From: Zetaproteobacteria bacterium CG1_02_55_237
GTDB taxonomy: Bacteria > Pseudomonadota > Zetaproteobacteria > Mariprofundales > Mariprofundaceae
Length of the DNA stretch: 47,404 nt
Assembly (NCBI GenBank): GCA_001871195.1
Contig: MNXA01000036.1
Span: 1 to 47,404, forward strand
Reading direction: 5' to 3'
The position numbers and the translations under genes were made by a program. Positions within the stretch are counted from its first letter, which is position 1. Each line of letters begins with the position of its first letter. The notes below the pieces were generated by a model that had not been told where the DNA came from, ran no database searches, and worked only from the letters and a program-made list of their open reading frames with translations. Shown piece after piece: positions 33,987 to 43,255 of this stretch.

Positions 33987-35477
33987 TCACAACATTGCAT
34001 CCCTGAGTTCAGCCACTTTATCCGGCAACTGTCCGGCGCGATGCCAGCCCTTCTCGTCGCCTGCCTTGGCATGCAGAGCAACACCGGCAGCCAGGGCTTG
34101 CTCCACAGGCATACCCTGCCCCAACAAACCGCCAAGCATGCCGCTAAGCACGTCGCCACTTCCTGCCGTAGCCAGACGGCTGCCGCCAAAAGGACATAAC
34201 CACAAACGTCCGTCGGGGGCACCTATCAGAGTTTGCGCACCCTTGAGCACCACCCAGCCCTGCAACAGATCAACCAGACGGCGCAAGGCTGCAGGTCTGT
34301 CCTGCTGCACCTGTGCAGCTGTACAAGCAAGCAGACGGCCTGCCTCGCCTGCGTGCGGAGTAAACACCGTGATGGCCTTTCGCCCGATAGCCAGGCTCTT
34401 CAGTTTATCCTGTGCAGCCAGCATATTCAGCGCATCGGCATCAAGCAGCAACGGCCGGTCGCTGCAAAGCAACATCCTCAAGGCCTCCTGCTGATTCAGC
34501 CCCCATCCGGGCCCTGCCACCACGGCATCGGCTTTTTTCCACGCTACAGGCCATGCTTCCGACGAGTCACTGTGTACCATGGCCTCAAGACTTGAAGAGG
34601 CAAGTAAGGCATAAACATCCTCAGGACAGACAATACTCACCAAGCCTGTGTGCACCGCCATGGAGCCCATGGCCGCCAACCTGGGGGCGCCTGTGAATCC
34701 CTGGGAACCACCGAACACCCATACATGCCCGAAACTTCCCTTATGCAAATCGGGCCGACTCGGCGGTGTGAGTGCCTTGAACACCTTCTCCCCCAGCACA
34801 TGTGTCTCGGCTGCAATCCCACTCAGGTCGATACCGATATCGGCAGGCGGCAACAGGTTGCCGTGATGCAGCCTCCCCTCGTCCAGCCAATGTCCCCATT
34901 TGATGGCGGTTATCGGCAGGGTCCACTCAGCCTTGATGGCGGCACCCATCACCTTGCCGTTATCGCTGTTGATGCCGCTTGGCATATCCACGGACAGCAC
35001 CGGTCGATCCGAGGTGTTGATAATCTCCACGGCCTCACGCATCCAGCCATCGAGATCACGATTCAGACCGGTCCCGAATATGGCATCCACCACCAGCATG
35101 GCGCGATTCAACCAGAACACGAGAAATTCCCGGTCGGATGTCTCGCAAGCCGGGCGAATCTTTGCCCCCGCCAGCTCGGCCATCCGCGCATGCTCTGCTG
35201 CATCCTCATCAAGCTCTGCCGGATCAGTAAGCGCCACCACGGTCACCCGCACATTGCGCTCTGAAAGCCACTTGGCCGCCGCATAACCATCGCCGCCGTT
35301 ATTGCCAGAGCCTGCAACAATCACGATACGGCCCGTATCCGGCGCAACCCACTGGGCCATGTCGGCCACGGCGCGTCCGGCAGCTTGCATCAACTCGAAG
35401 GCGGAAACACCACCGCTTATTGCAGCCTCATCCGCCTGTCGCATCTGCTCTGCTGTTAAAATGTGCTTCATATTCAT
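33987..35477 (-). CDS. nnrD: Bifunctional NAD(P)H-hydrate epimerase / ADP- or ATP-dependent NAD(P)H-hydrate dehydratase
   Basis: 496 residues. The N-terminal YjeF_N epimerase domain (about 1-215) has VVAGSGNNGGDGYAAA and VDAIFGTGLNR. The C-terminal carbohydrate-kinase-like dehydratase (about 225-490) has VAGPGWGL, LDADALN, TPHAGEAGRLL and GSGDVLSGMLGG. Together they repair damaged NAD(P)H hydrates in the cytoplasm. Two ATGs (35477 and 35471) are close; ribosome-site quality does not decide. It overlaps acpS by four bases, as is common. Confidence 0.95.
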   Translation of the reverse strand: MNMKHILTAEQMRQADEAAISGGVSAFELMQAAGRAVADMAQWVAPDTGRIVIVAGSGNNGGDGYAAAKWLSERNVRVTVVALTDPAELDEDAAEHARMAELAGAKIRPACETSDREFLVFWLNRAMLVVDAIFGTGLNRDLDGWMREAVEIINTSDRPVLSVDMPSGINSDNGKVMGAAIKAEWTLPITAIKWGHWLDEGRLHHGNLLPPADIGIDLSGIAAETHVLGEKVFKALTPPSRPDLHKGSFGHVWVFGGSQGFTGAPRLAAMGSMAVHTGLVSIVCPEDVYALLASSSLEAMVHSDSSEAWPVAWKKADAVVAGPGWGLNQQEALRMLLCSDRPLLLDADALNMLAAQDKLKSLAIGRKAITVFTPHAGEAGRLLACTAAQVQQDRPAALRRLVDLLQGWVVLKGAQTLIGAPDGRLWLCPFGGSRLATAGSGDVLSGMLGGLLGQGMPVEQALAAGVALHAKAGDEKGWHRAGQLPDKVAELRDAML

Positions 35478-35884
35478 AGCCCCGCCCCCCCGGATTTTGA
35501 CCTTTCCAGCGACTCGGCCACGGCAAAGGCCATAGCCACGCCATCATCATCGGTCAGCGATACATGCACCGTATCCACACCGAGTCTTCGTGCAGCATCG
35601 GCCGCACCATCATGCAAAAAAACCTCCGGCTTGCCGGATGCCTGATGAATGGTTTCGATATGTTTGGGTGCCACACCCTGATGGAATCCCGTTCCCAGAG
35701 CCTTGGCAACAGCCTCCTTGGCTGCAAATAGCATGGCCAGGCGGCGCGCTGTATTGCCTCTTGCTTCAGCCTGACGCAGCTCATGCTCCGTATACACCCG
35801 CTGCTCGAATCGCACCCCGAATCGCGCCAATGCCTGTGCAACGCGTGAGATCAGCAATCGGTCTGTGCCAATGCCGACAATCAC
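35474..35884 (-). CDS. acpS: Holo-[acyl-carrier-protein] synthase
   Basis: 136 residues. GIGTDRL (4-10) with the Mg-binding Asp, and the family block RRLAMLFAAKEAVAKALG with Glu and Lys. It transfers phosphopantetheine from CoA to acyl carrier protein. Overlaps pdxJ by four bases and nnrD by four bases; the pdxJ-acpS order is classical. Confidence 0.96.
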   Translation of the reverse strand: MIVGIGTDRLLISRVAQALARFGVRFEQRVYTEHELRQAEARGNTARRLAMLFAAKEAVAKALGTGFHQGVAPKHIETIHQASGKPEVFLHDGAADAARRLGVDTVHVSLTDDDGVAMAFAVAESLERSKSGGAGL

Positions 35885-36591
35885 CTGCGCATCACATCCT
35901 TGAAGTCACGCACCGCACATTCCAGCCCCTTGAACACAGCATCGGCGACAATCGCATGGCCGATATTCAGACCCTCAATCTCGCGAATGGCGACAATTGC
36001 CGGGGTATTCTCCAGTGTCAGTCCGTGTCCGGCATGCACAATAAGGCCAAGATCGGCAGCCAGCTTGGCTGCGGCAACGATACGTGCCAGCTCTTCGCGC
36101 TGTGCTGTGCCGGAAAGGTTGGCATAGTGCCCGGTGTGCAATTCAATCACCGGCGCGCCAATGGCATGTGATGCCTTCACCTGTGCCGCATCGGGATCAA
36201 TAAACATCGACACACGTGAACCGGCCTCCGTCAGGCAAGCCACCACACTGGCCAGTCGAGCCTGATGTGCTGCCACGTCGAGTCCACCCTCGGTGGTCAA
36301 CTCCTCGCGCTTTTCCGGCACAAGACAGGCGGCAAGCGGCTTAAGCTTGCAGCAAATAGCCACCATTTCATTGCTTGCCGCCATCTCCATATTCAGGTGC
36401 AGGCCGGGCATTTCCGCCAGACGATGCATATCATCATCAACGATATGCCGCCGGTCCTCGCGCAGATGTGCCGTAATACCATCCGCCCCTCCGGCCAGAC
36501 ACAGGCCGACAGCCGCTACAGGGTCCGGATAGGTGGTTTTGCGCGCCTGCCTTAAGGTGGCGATATGATCGATATTAACGCCCAGATGCAT
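35881..36591 (-). CDS. pdxJ: Pyridoxine 5'-phosphate synthase
   Basis: 236 residues. Opening LGVNIDHIATLRQARKT (3-19), TAHLREDRRHI, and later ELHTGHYAN and HAGHGLTLEN are PdxJ hallmarks. It condenses 3-amino-1-hydroxyacetone phosphate with deoxyxylulose 5-phosphate to make vitamin B6. It lies 25 bases after recO. Confidence 0.97.
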   Translation of the reverse strand: MHLGVNIDHIATLRQARKTTYPDPVAAVGLCLAGGADGITAHLREDRRHIVDDDMHRLAEMPGLHLNMEMAASNEMVAICCKLKPLAACLVPEKREELTTEGGLDVAAHQARLASVVACLTEAGSRVSMFIDPDAAQVKASHAIGAPVIELHTGHYANLSGTAQREELARIVAAAKLAADLGLIVHAGHGLTLENTPAIVAIREIEGLNIGHAIVADAVFKGLECAVRDFKDVMRR

Positions 36592-36616
36592 CTTTCCTCC
36601 GATACTTTGAAATTGT

Positions 36617-37282
36617 CTAAACCACGTTCATCGGCCTGATTCCATGCCGTCGTAAAACATCCTGTATCATCCGGGCCCACATCGTCAAATCCGCTGCCGA
36701 CAACTTAACCCGCGCTGAGGTCATTACTGCCGGCACGGCACGGCGCAAGCCGGGATTGAGCATCTCACCGCCACCGCAGACCTTACAGCGACATTCCGCC
36801 TCAGACCAGAAAAGCTGCTCGCTGGCCGAACCGCACTGCCAGCAATGATCCAGTGGCCCGAGCAGGCCATGATCATCAAGCAGGGACCACACGCCGGCCA
36901 GCATACCGTCCTGCGGAGAGCGGGTCGCAAGCAGGCCGAAGGCACGCTGCAACTCATCAAAGCCCTGCGGATCACCCTCCTGAAAAATGTGCGCGGCCAC
37001 AGCACAAAGCTGCAACCCTTCCGGGCTATGCGCCCCATTCACCATTTCCACACCACGATCGACATCCACCAGCGTACCCATACCGGTACGCCCCGGGCGC
37101 CAGGTGAGATGCAGCATATGCAGTGGTTCAAGGCTTGCCCGGAACGGGCTTTTGGGACGTCTGGCACCGCGTGCCATCAATGTCAGTCTGCCGTGGCTCT
37201 GGCCCAGAACATGGATGATGTAGGAGCTGTCGCCATAGGCAATCCGCCGCAGCAGGAAGGCAGCATCCTGCAGTTCAACCAT
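36617..37282 (-). CDS. recO: DNA repair protein RecO
   Basis: 221 residues. N-terminal OB-fold (about 1-80; FLLRRIAYGDSSYIIHVLG), helical middle, and a zinc site with CWQCG (about 139-143) and CRCKVCGG (about 156-163). RecO loads RecA together with RecR on SSB-coated single strands. The ATG at 37282 has AGGA about nine bases upstream; a TTG two codons earlier is possible. It follows era 15 bases downstream. Confidence 0.93.
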   Translation of the reverse strand: MVELQDAAFLLRRIAYGDSSYIIHVLGQSHGRLTLMARGARRPKSPFRASLEPLHMLHLTWRPGRTGMGTLVDVDRGVEMVNGAHSPEGLQLCAVAAHIFQEGDPQGFDELQRAFGLLATRSPQDGMLAGVWSLLDDHGLLGPLDHCWQCGSASEQLFWSEAECRCKVCGGGEMLNPGLRRAVPAVMTSARVKLSAADLTMWARMIQDVLRRHGIRPMNVV

Positions 37283-37303
37283 GTTCAAATATTCCTGACG
37301 GAA

Positions 37304-38239
37304 TCAACCGTCGAGTCCCAGATCCTGTAGTCTCCCCGGATTATCAAACCAGTCGGGTTGCACCCGAACCCACAGTCTTAGATCAATATGGCAATCAAAC
37401 AGGGTCTCCAGACCTTTGCGCGCACGGGTGCCGATCGACTTCATGCGCTCCCCGCCCTTGCCGATGACCATCGGCTTGTGGCGTTCGCTGCCGACCAGAA
37501 TCGCAGCCTCAATGGACATGCCGTTCTCATCCTCACCGAAGGCCTCGATCTCCACGGCTGTCTGAAAGGGAATCTCCTGCTGCATGGCAAGAAACACCTG
37601 CTCGCGAACATATTCGGCAGCCAGTTGTCGCTGGCTTTGGTCGGTAAACCAGTCGGCAGCATAAATCGCCGGCGCCACAGGCAGCCGGGCAACGAGTTCC
37701 TTGAGCAGCGAATCCACCTGCTCGCCCCTTCTGGCGGAAAGCGGGATATAAGCCACAGCATCCGGATCGAGCTGCTGCACCTCGGCCAGACGCGGCAGCA
37801 GGGAGCGACCGGCCACCTGATCCACCTTGTTGAGCACATGCAGGCGCGGCTGCTTGAGTCGGCCACTGGCAAACCCCGTAATCAATTCTCTGGTAGCACG
37901 GTCCAGCGGCTTGGATACATCCTGCATGATCACCAGCACATCGGCTTCTTCGGCTGCGGCATAGGCCACGCGCACCATATTGCGATTAAGCTGCTTCTCG
38001 CCCTTGTGGATACCGGGGGTGTCGACAAACACGATCTGGGCGTGCTCATCGGTATGGATACCCAGAATGCGGTGGCGTGTGGTTTGCGGCTTGGGTGTGA
38101 CAATGGCCACCTTGGCCTTGATGATGCGATTCATCAGCGTGGATTTGCCGACGTTCGGCCGACCTAAAAGGGCCACCGTTCCACAGCGATAATCCGGATT
38201 CTGAGAGTCCGGGAGATTTAAGGATTCAGTTTCTTCCAT
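37304..38239 (-). CDS. era: GTPase Era
   Basis: 311 residues. G1 GRPNVGKST (about 27-35), G3 DTPGIH (about 74-79), G4 NKVD (about 136-139). The C-terminal KH domain has the RNA-binding VIGKGGERMKSIGTRAR. Era binds the 16S rRNA 3' end and matures the 30S subunit. It begins 22 bases inside the end of rnc. Confidence 0.97.
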   Translation of the reverse strand: MEETESLNLPDSQNPDYRCGTVALLGRPNVGKSTLMNRIIKAKVAIVTPKPQTTRHRILGIHTDEHAQIVFVDTPGIHKGEKQLNRNMVRVAYAAAEEADVLVIMQDVSKPLDRATRELITGFASGRLKQPRLHVLNKVDQVAGRSLLPRLAEVQQLDPDAVAYIPLSARRGEQVDSLLKELVARLPVAPAIYAADWFTDQSQRQLAAEYVREQVFLAMQQEIPFQTAVEIEAFGEDENGMSIEAAILVGSERHKPMVIGKGGERMKSIGTRARKGLETLFDCHIDLRLWVRVQPDWFDNPGRLQDLGLDG

Positions 38240-38895
38240 GCCTGCTTTGCCGCCTCGGATTCTGCTGTTTTTTTACGCTCGCCAACACCATGCCCCAAAT
38301 CCTCGCCGCGCACCAGACAATGCGCCGAAAAGCGCGGGCTGTGCTCAGTGCCATGATCGTTGACCACATACTCGGGCAAGCCCCAATTCTGGGCCTGGGT
38401 GTATTCCTGTAGGCGCGTTTTGGCGTCGCGTCCGTCCGCCTTCCCTGCCCCGGCAAGTTGCGACTGCCATGCCTGCACCACAATTTGTTGTACAAGCGGC
38501 CAGCCGGCATCGAGAAACAACGCGCCGATCACCGCCTCGACGGCATTGGCACAGATGGACTCCGAGCGCACCTTCCCTGCGGCATTGCGTTCACCGGGGC
38601 CGACGACAAGCAGGGAATCAACATCCCATAGCCTGGCCACCTGCAGCAGACCGGCGCGACAGACAAGTGCAGCCCGCATGCGGGTAAGCTTGCCCTCCTC
38701 TTCGATGGGGAAGCGTCGGTATAACTCTTCGGCGATAATCATGCCGAGCACTGCATCGCCAAGAAACTCGAGTCGCTCCATATGCGGCAATTCGGCGGAT
38801 GTATGGGTCAGGGCCTGTTGCAGCAGGCTGGCATCGCGAAAGCTATGACCGAGTTGGGACTCCAGTCGGGATGCGCTTGTGACTACGTCGTTCAA
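38218..38895 (-). CDS. rnc: Ribonuclease III
   Basis: 225 residues. The catalytic signature ERLEFLGDAVLGMII (about 40-54) holds the metal-binding Glu and Asp. A double-stranded-RNA-binding domain lies at the C-terminus (KTRLQEYTQAQNWGLPEYVV onward). It processes rRNA and other RNA. lepB ends 15 bases upstream, and era overlaps its 3' end. It is in the usual lepB-rnc-era order. Confidence 0.97.
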   Translation of the reverse strand: MNDVVTSASRLESQLGHSFRDASLLQQALTHTSAELPHMERLEFLGDAVLGMIIAEELYRRFPIEEEGKLTRMRAALVCRAGLLQVARLWDVDSLLVVGPGERNAAGKVRSESICANAVEAVIGALFLDAGWPLVQQIVVQAWQSQLAGAGKADGRDAKTRLQEYTQAQNWGLPEYVVNDHGTEHSPRFSAHCLVRGEDLGHGVGERKKTAESEAAKQAWKKLNP

Positions 38896-38910
38896 TGTCA
38901 GATCGATGCC

Positions 38911-39597
38911 TTACTCAACCAGATGGCCGAGACGCTCCCAGCGCACCTTCTGAGCATGACCGTCCCAGGACCACCAGACGATGGCTGCATGGCCGACCAG
39001 AAATGACTGCGGCACATAGCCCCAGAATCGGGAATCTCTGGAATTGTTGCGATTATCGCCAAGCACGAAGAACATGCCTTCAGGCACCTTCCATGCGCCG
39101 TCACGAATCGAATAATCCTTGCGCAGCACGGCGTGCTCCACATCGAACAATTTCTCTGTGAAGCGTTCGGAAACATCCGCCTCGCCATCAGCCAGGAAAT
39201 AGGTACGCCGGCCTTCGAGGGTCAACGGCATTTCCACGCCATTAACGGACAGCTTGTTGTCGGTATACTCAATCATATCGCCGGGCAGGCCGATGATGCG
39301 CTTGATGTAGTCCTTGCTGCGATCCTCGGGAAAATCAAACACCGCCACATCGCCGCGCTTGGGCGGATGCGCGAAAAACTGCATATCAGTGAAGGGAATA
39401 CGCAGGCCGTAGGGGTAGCGCAGCACGAAAATATAATCGCCGACTTCCAGCGTCGGCACCATGCTCGACGAGGGAATCTTGAACGGTGCGACTACGAAGC
39501 TGCGCACCAGAATGGCGATAATCGCCACCACCAGCAGCGACTCCAGCCATTCGCGCCATGCCGGTTTTTCTTTCTTGGATGAAAAATCTGATAACAC
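38911..39597 (-). CDS. lepB: Signal peptidase I
   Basis: 228 residues. One N-terminal transmembrane helix (about 17-36). The catalytic Ser is in SSSMVPTLEVGDYIF and the general-base Lys in KRIIGLPGD, with the conserved GDNRNNSRDSRFWG near 160-174. It removes signal peptides at the membrane, serving the secreted cytochromes of this window. The start is GTG 39597, sharing a base with the lepA stop and preceded by GGAG. Confidence 0.95.
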   Translation of the reverse strand: MLSDFSSKKEKPAWREWLESLLVVAIIAILVRSFVVAPFKIPSSSMVPTLEVGDYIFVLRYPYGLRIPFTDMQFFAHPPKRGDVAVFDFPEDRSKDYIKRIIGLPGDMIEYTDNKLSVNGVEMPLTLEGRRTYFLADGEADVSERFTEKLFDVEHAVLRKDYSIRDGAWKVPEGMFFVLGDNRNNSRDSRFWGYVPQSFLVGHAAIVWWSWDGHAQKVRWERLGHLVE

Positions 39598-41420
39598 TAA
39601 CTCTCCTCGCCCAGCCTGAGCACAGCCAGAAACGCCTCCTGCGGCACTTCCACACTACCAATGGACTTCATGCGTTTTTTGCCTGCTTTCTGCTTTTCCA
39701 GCAATTTGCGTTTGCGCGTGATGTCGCCGCCATAGCATTTGGCGGTCACATTCTTGCGCACGGCCTTAACCGTCTCGCGGGCCAAGATACGGCCACCAAT
39801 CGCTGCCTGCAAGGGAACATCAAACTGCTGCCTCGGTATCAACTCGCGCAGTTTCTTCACCAGCTCACGACCGCGCGACTCGGCAATCGAGCGATGCACA
39901 ATCAGGGAAAGCGCATCCACCGGCTCCGCATGCACCAGGATATCGAGCTTGACCACATCACTGGCCTGAAATTCGGAGAGCTCGTAATCCATCGAGGCAT
40001 AGCCACGCGATAGCGATTTCAGCCTGTCGTAAAAATCAATCACCATCTCGGCCAGTGGCAGCATATAGGTCAGCATGACCCGCCCCTGCCCGATAAAGGT
40101 CATATTCTGTTGAATGCCGCGCCTTGTCTGACACAGCTTCATCATCACGCCGACAAACTCTTCCGGCATAAAGATGTTAGCCTTCACCATCGGCTCTTCA
40201 ATGCGGGCAATGGTCACCGGATCGGGAAACTCGCTGGGGTTGGAGGTCTCAAAGCTGCTGCCGTTGGTCAGCGTCATACGATAAATCACGCTCGGCGCCG
40301 TGGTGATCAGATTCTGATCATATTCGCGCTCCAGCCGCTCCTGCACAATCTCCATATGCAGCATACCGAGGAAGCCGCAGCGGAAGCCAAGACCCAGCGC
40401 CGACGAGTTTTCAGGCTCGAAGGTGAAAGCCGGATCGTTGAGATGCAGTTTTTCCAGGGAATCGCGCAGATCGGCATAATCGGCCGAATCCACCGGATAC
40501 AGGCCTGAGAACACCATGGGCTGCGGCTCGCGGTAACCAGGCAGCGCTTTCTCGGCAGGGTTGCGCAACAGAGTGACGGTGTCGCCCACCTTCAAATCGG
40601 CCAGTTGTTTGATACCGGCAATCATAAAACCCACCGTACCCGAGCCCAATTGCGGCACGGAAAACGGTGCCGGCAGAAACACACCCACATCCTGTATCTC
40701 GTAGGCAGCAGCCGTGGTCATCGACATCAGACGAATCTTGTCGCCCTTCTTCATCACACCGTCGAACACGCGCACGAGAGCTACAGCGCCGACATAGGAA
40801 TCGAACCACGAATCGACCACCAGTGCGCGCAGCGGCCGCTCATTGTGATTCTTCGGCGGAGGAATGCGCAGGGCAATGGCTTCGAGCACATCATGAATGC
40901 CCTCACCTGTCTTGGCGGAGACGGCAATCGCCTCGGAGGCATCCAGCCCGATCACATCCTCGATTTGCCTTTTGGCCTCTTCGATATCGGCACTCGGCAG
41001 GTCGATTTTGTTGATCACCGGAATGATTTCCAGATTATTTTCCAGCGCCAGATAAACATTGGCCAGGGTCTGCGCTTCCACGCCCTGTGTGGCATCGACA
41101 ATCAGCAGCGCGCCCTCGCAGGCCTGCAGCGAGCGTGACACCTCGTAGGCAAAATCCACATGCCCGGGTGTGTCGATCAGATTGAAGGTGTAGATCTGCC
41201 CGTCGTTTGCCTTGTATTGCAGGGTGGCAGTCTGCGCCTTGATGGTGATGCCGCGCTCCTGCTCCAGATCCATCGAATCGAGCACCTGCTTCTTCATCTG
41301 ACGCTCGGCCAGCGCACCCGTTTCCTCGATCAGACGATCGGCAAGGGTTGATTTGCCATGGTCGATATGGGCAATAATGGAGAAGTTTCTGGTTTTCTGT
41401 TGGGCGTCTAGTTCGATCAT
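39597..41420 (-). CDS. lepA: Elongation factor 4 (LepA)
   Basis: 607 residues (E. coli 599). GTPase motifs AHIDHGKST (about 17-25), DTPGHVDF and NKIDLP. LepA-specific C-terminal domain with [20 protein letters not shown]. It acts on the ribosome during elongation or initiation. First gene of the leftward lepA-lepB-rnc-era-recO-pdxJ-acpS-nnrD cluster, divergent from korA. Confidence 0.97.
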   Translation of the reverse strand: MIELDAQQKTRNFSIIAHIDHGKSTLADRLIEETGALAERQMKKQVLDSMDLEQERGITIKAQTATLQYKANDGQIYTFNLIDTPGHVDFAYEVSRSLQACEGALLIVDATQGVEAQTLANVYLALENNLEIIPVINKIDLPSADIEEAKRQIEDVIGLDASEAIAVSAKTGEGIHDVLEAIALRIPPPKNHNERPLRALVVDSWFDSYVGAVALVRVFDGVMKKGDKIRLMSMTTAAAYEIQDVGVFLPAPFSVPQLGSGTVGFMIAGIKQLADLKVGDTVTLLRNPAEKALPGYREPQPMVFSGLYPVDSADYADLRDSLEKLHLNDPAFTFEPENSSALGLGFRCGFLGMLHMEIVQERLEREYDQNLITTAPSVIYRMTLTNGSSFETSNPSEFPDPVTIARIEEPMVKANIFMPEEFVGVMMKLCQTRRGIQQNMTFIGQGRVMLTYMLPLAEMVIDFYDRLKSLSRGYASMDYELSEFQASDVVKLDILVHAEPVDALSLIVHRSIAESRGRELVKKLRELIPRQQFDVPLQAAIGGRILARETVKAVRKNVTAKCYGGDITRKRKLLEKQKAGKKRMKSIGSVEVPQEAFLAVLRLGEES

Positions 41421-41478
41421 CGGGCGGCAGTGTAGCGGCGCATCTGCTTATGTGCCAATACATGCAAACAATGCTTAT

Positions 41479-41506
41479 TTGCCCTTGCGACACGGCCTGC
41501 TACACT
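41479..41506 (+). promoter_or_regulatory. Promoter candidate of korAB
   Basis: TTGCCC (41479-41484), a 16-base spacer and TACACT (41501-41506), 40 bases before the chosen korA ATG. It lies in the 125-base gap between the divergent lepA and korA genes. Confidence 0.45.
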
Positions 41507-41545
41507 CAGATCAAGATACAGCTCACCGGGACAGAACATATAAGC

Positions 41546-43255
41546 ATGCCGAGAAATAACCTGATCATCCGAATCGCCGGCGACGGAGGCGAAGGCATCA
41601 TCTCTACCGGCGATTTTATCGCTGCTGCCTGTGCCCGCTCGGGGCTTGAGGTATACACCTTCAAAACCTTCCCCGCCGAGGTGCGCGGCGGCTACGCCAT
41701 GTATCAGGTACGTACCGGAAGCGAAGCGCTGCACAATCCGGGTAACACCTTCGATATCTTCTGCGCCCTGAACAGCGAGGCGTATGAAATCAATCGTGAG
41801 CGCCTTCTGCCCGGCACGGCAGTGGTTTATGACGACAGCTTTTCTCCGGAGATTCCCGAGGGTGTGCATGCCTATCCCATCCCGATGACCGTAACCTCCA
41901 AACAACTGGGATTGAAAAAGGCCAAGAACATGGTGGCGCTCGGTGCCCTGTCCCACCTCTTCGGCATCCCCGCCAAGGCCCTGAAGATGGTGCTTGCCGA
42001 TACCTTCGCCTCCAAGGGTGAGGATGTGGTGCAGGCCAATCTGGCGGCCTTTGAGAAGGGGGCGGAGCATGCGGAAGAACTGAGCAAAACGGATGACTGG
42101 CGGCTACCCGAAGGTAGTGAGGTCAAGGACGTCATTATGCTGTCAGGCAATGAGGCCATCGGCCTTGGTGCACTGATTGCGGGACTGGGTTTCTATTCGG
42201 CCTATCCCATTACACCTGCCAGCGAGATTGCCAAATATCTGGCCGTGAACCTGCCCAAGATGGGTGGAACGCTGATTCAGGCCGAGGATGAAATTGCCTC
42301 GATTTCGCAGGTGGTCGGCGCATCCTTTGCCGGCAAAAAGGCCATGACCGCCACCAGCGGGCCGGGCCTGTCGCTGATGAGCGAGATGCTGGGCTTTGCC
42401 TTCATGAGCGAAACCCCGGTGGTGGTGGTCAATGTGCAGCGCGGCGGCCCTTCCACAGGCCTGCCCACCAAGCATGAGCAATCCGATCTGTTCGCCGCCG
42501 TATATGGCAGCCACGGCGATGCCGCGCGCATCGTGCTCTCGGTGGAAAATGTGGCCGACTGTGTCTCGATGAGCGTGGATGCACTGAATCTGGCCGAAAC
42601 CTATGCCTGCCCGGTTATTCTGCTCTCCGAAAGCTCGCTGGCCTTTTCATCGCAAACCATCGCAGCACCAGATCCGGATAGCATCGAAGTAGTCGAACGC
42701 AAACGCTGGGATGGTGAAGGCGAATACCAGCGTTATGCCATGACCGAGGATTTCATCTCGCCCATGGCCGATCCGGGCACGCCCTGCGCCCTGCATATCG
42801 CCACGGGACTGGAGCACGATGAGGTTGGCACGCCGAACTATGCGGCAACCAACCACGAGGCCATGAATGCCAAGCGCTTCGATAAACTTAAAGCCCTGCC
42901 GGATGCATACAGGCCCGTCGAGATTGATGGCAAGGCAAAAGAGCAGGCCGATGTCGGCATTATTGCCTGGGGCAGCACCATCGGCGTGGTGCGCGAGGCC
43001 ATTGCACATCTGAAAGCCGATGGCGTGCATGTGAAGGGTTTTTATCCCAAGCTGATCTGGCCGATGCAGGTGGCACAGTTCGAGGCCTTCGCCAAAACAT
43101 GCAAGACCGTGCTGGTCGTCGAGGTCAACCATCAGGGGCAACTGGCGCAGCTCATCCGGGCGCAGACCGCGATCAAGCCCGTATCGCATGCCGTGTGCAG
43201 CGGTCTGCCATTCACGCCGAAGCAGATCGGGACCAAGGTCAGGGAACTGCTATGA
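41546..43255 (+). CDS. korA: 2-oxoacid:ferredoxin oxidoreductase subunit alpha (gamma-alpha fusion)
   Basis: 569 residues. N-terminal gamma domain (about 1-185) with GDGGEGIISTGDFIAAACA and FPAEVRGGYAMYQVR. Alpha pyrimidine-binding domain (about 195-420) with YPITPASEIA, QAEDEIASI and TATSGPGLSLM. C-terminal CoA-related domain. With KorB it would convert 2-oxoglutarate (or another 2-oxoacid) and CoA to the acyl-CoA with ferredoxin reduction, or the reverse carboxylation. The substrate is not decided by sequence. ATG 41546 begins the typical domain; the ribosome site is weak. Ends in ATGA overlap with korB. Confidence 0.9.
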   Translation: MPRNNLIIRIAGDGGEGIISTGDFIAAACARSGLEVYTFKTFPAEVRGGYAMYQVRTGSEALHNPGNTFDIFCALNSEAYEINRERLLPGTAVVYDDSFSPEIPEGVHAYPIPMTVTSKQLGLKKAKNMVALGALSHLFGIPAKALKMVLADTFASKGEDVVQANLAAFEKGAEHAEELSKTDDWRLPEGSEVKDVIMLSGNEAIGLGALIAGLGFYSAYPITPASEIAKYLAVNLPKMGGTLIQAEDEIASISQVVGASFAGKKAMTATSGPGLSLMSEMLGFAFMSETPVVVVNVQRGGPSTGLPTKHEQSDLFAAVYGSHGDAARIVLSVENVADCVSMSVDALNLAETYACPVILLSESSLAFSSQTIAAPDPDSIEVVERKRWDGEGEYQRYAMTEDFISPMADPGTPCALHIATGLEHDEVGTPNYAATNHEAMNAKRFDKLKALPDAYRPVEIDGKAKEQADVGIIAWGSTIGVVREAIAHLKADGVHVKGFYPKLIWPMQVAQFEAFAKTCKTVLVVEVNHQGQLAQLIRAQTAIKPVSHAVCSGLPFTPKQIGTKVRELL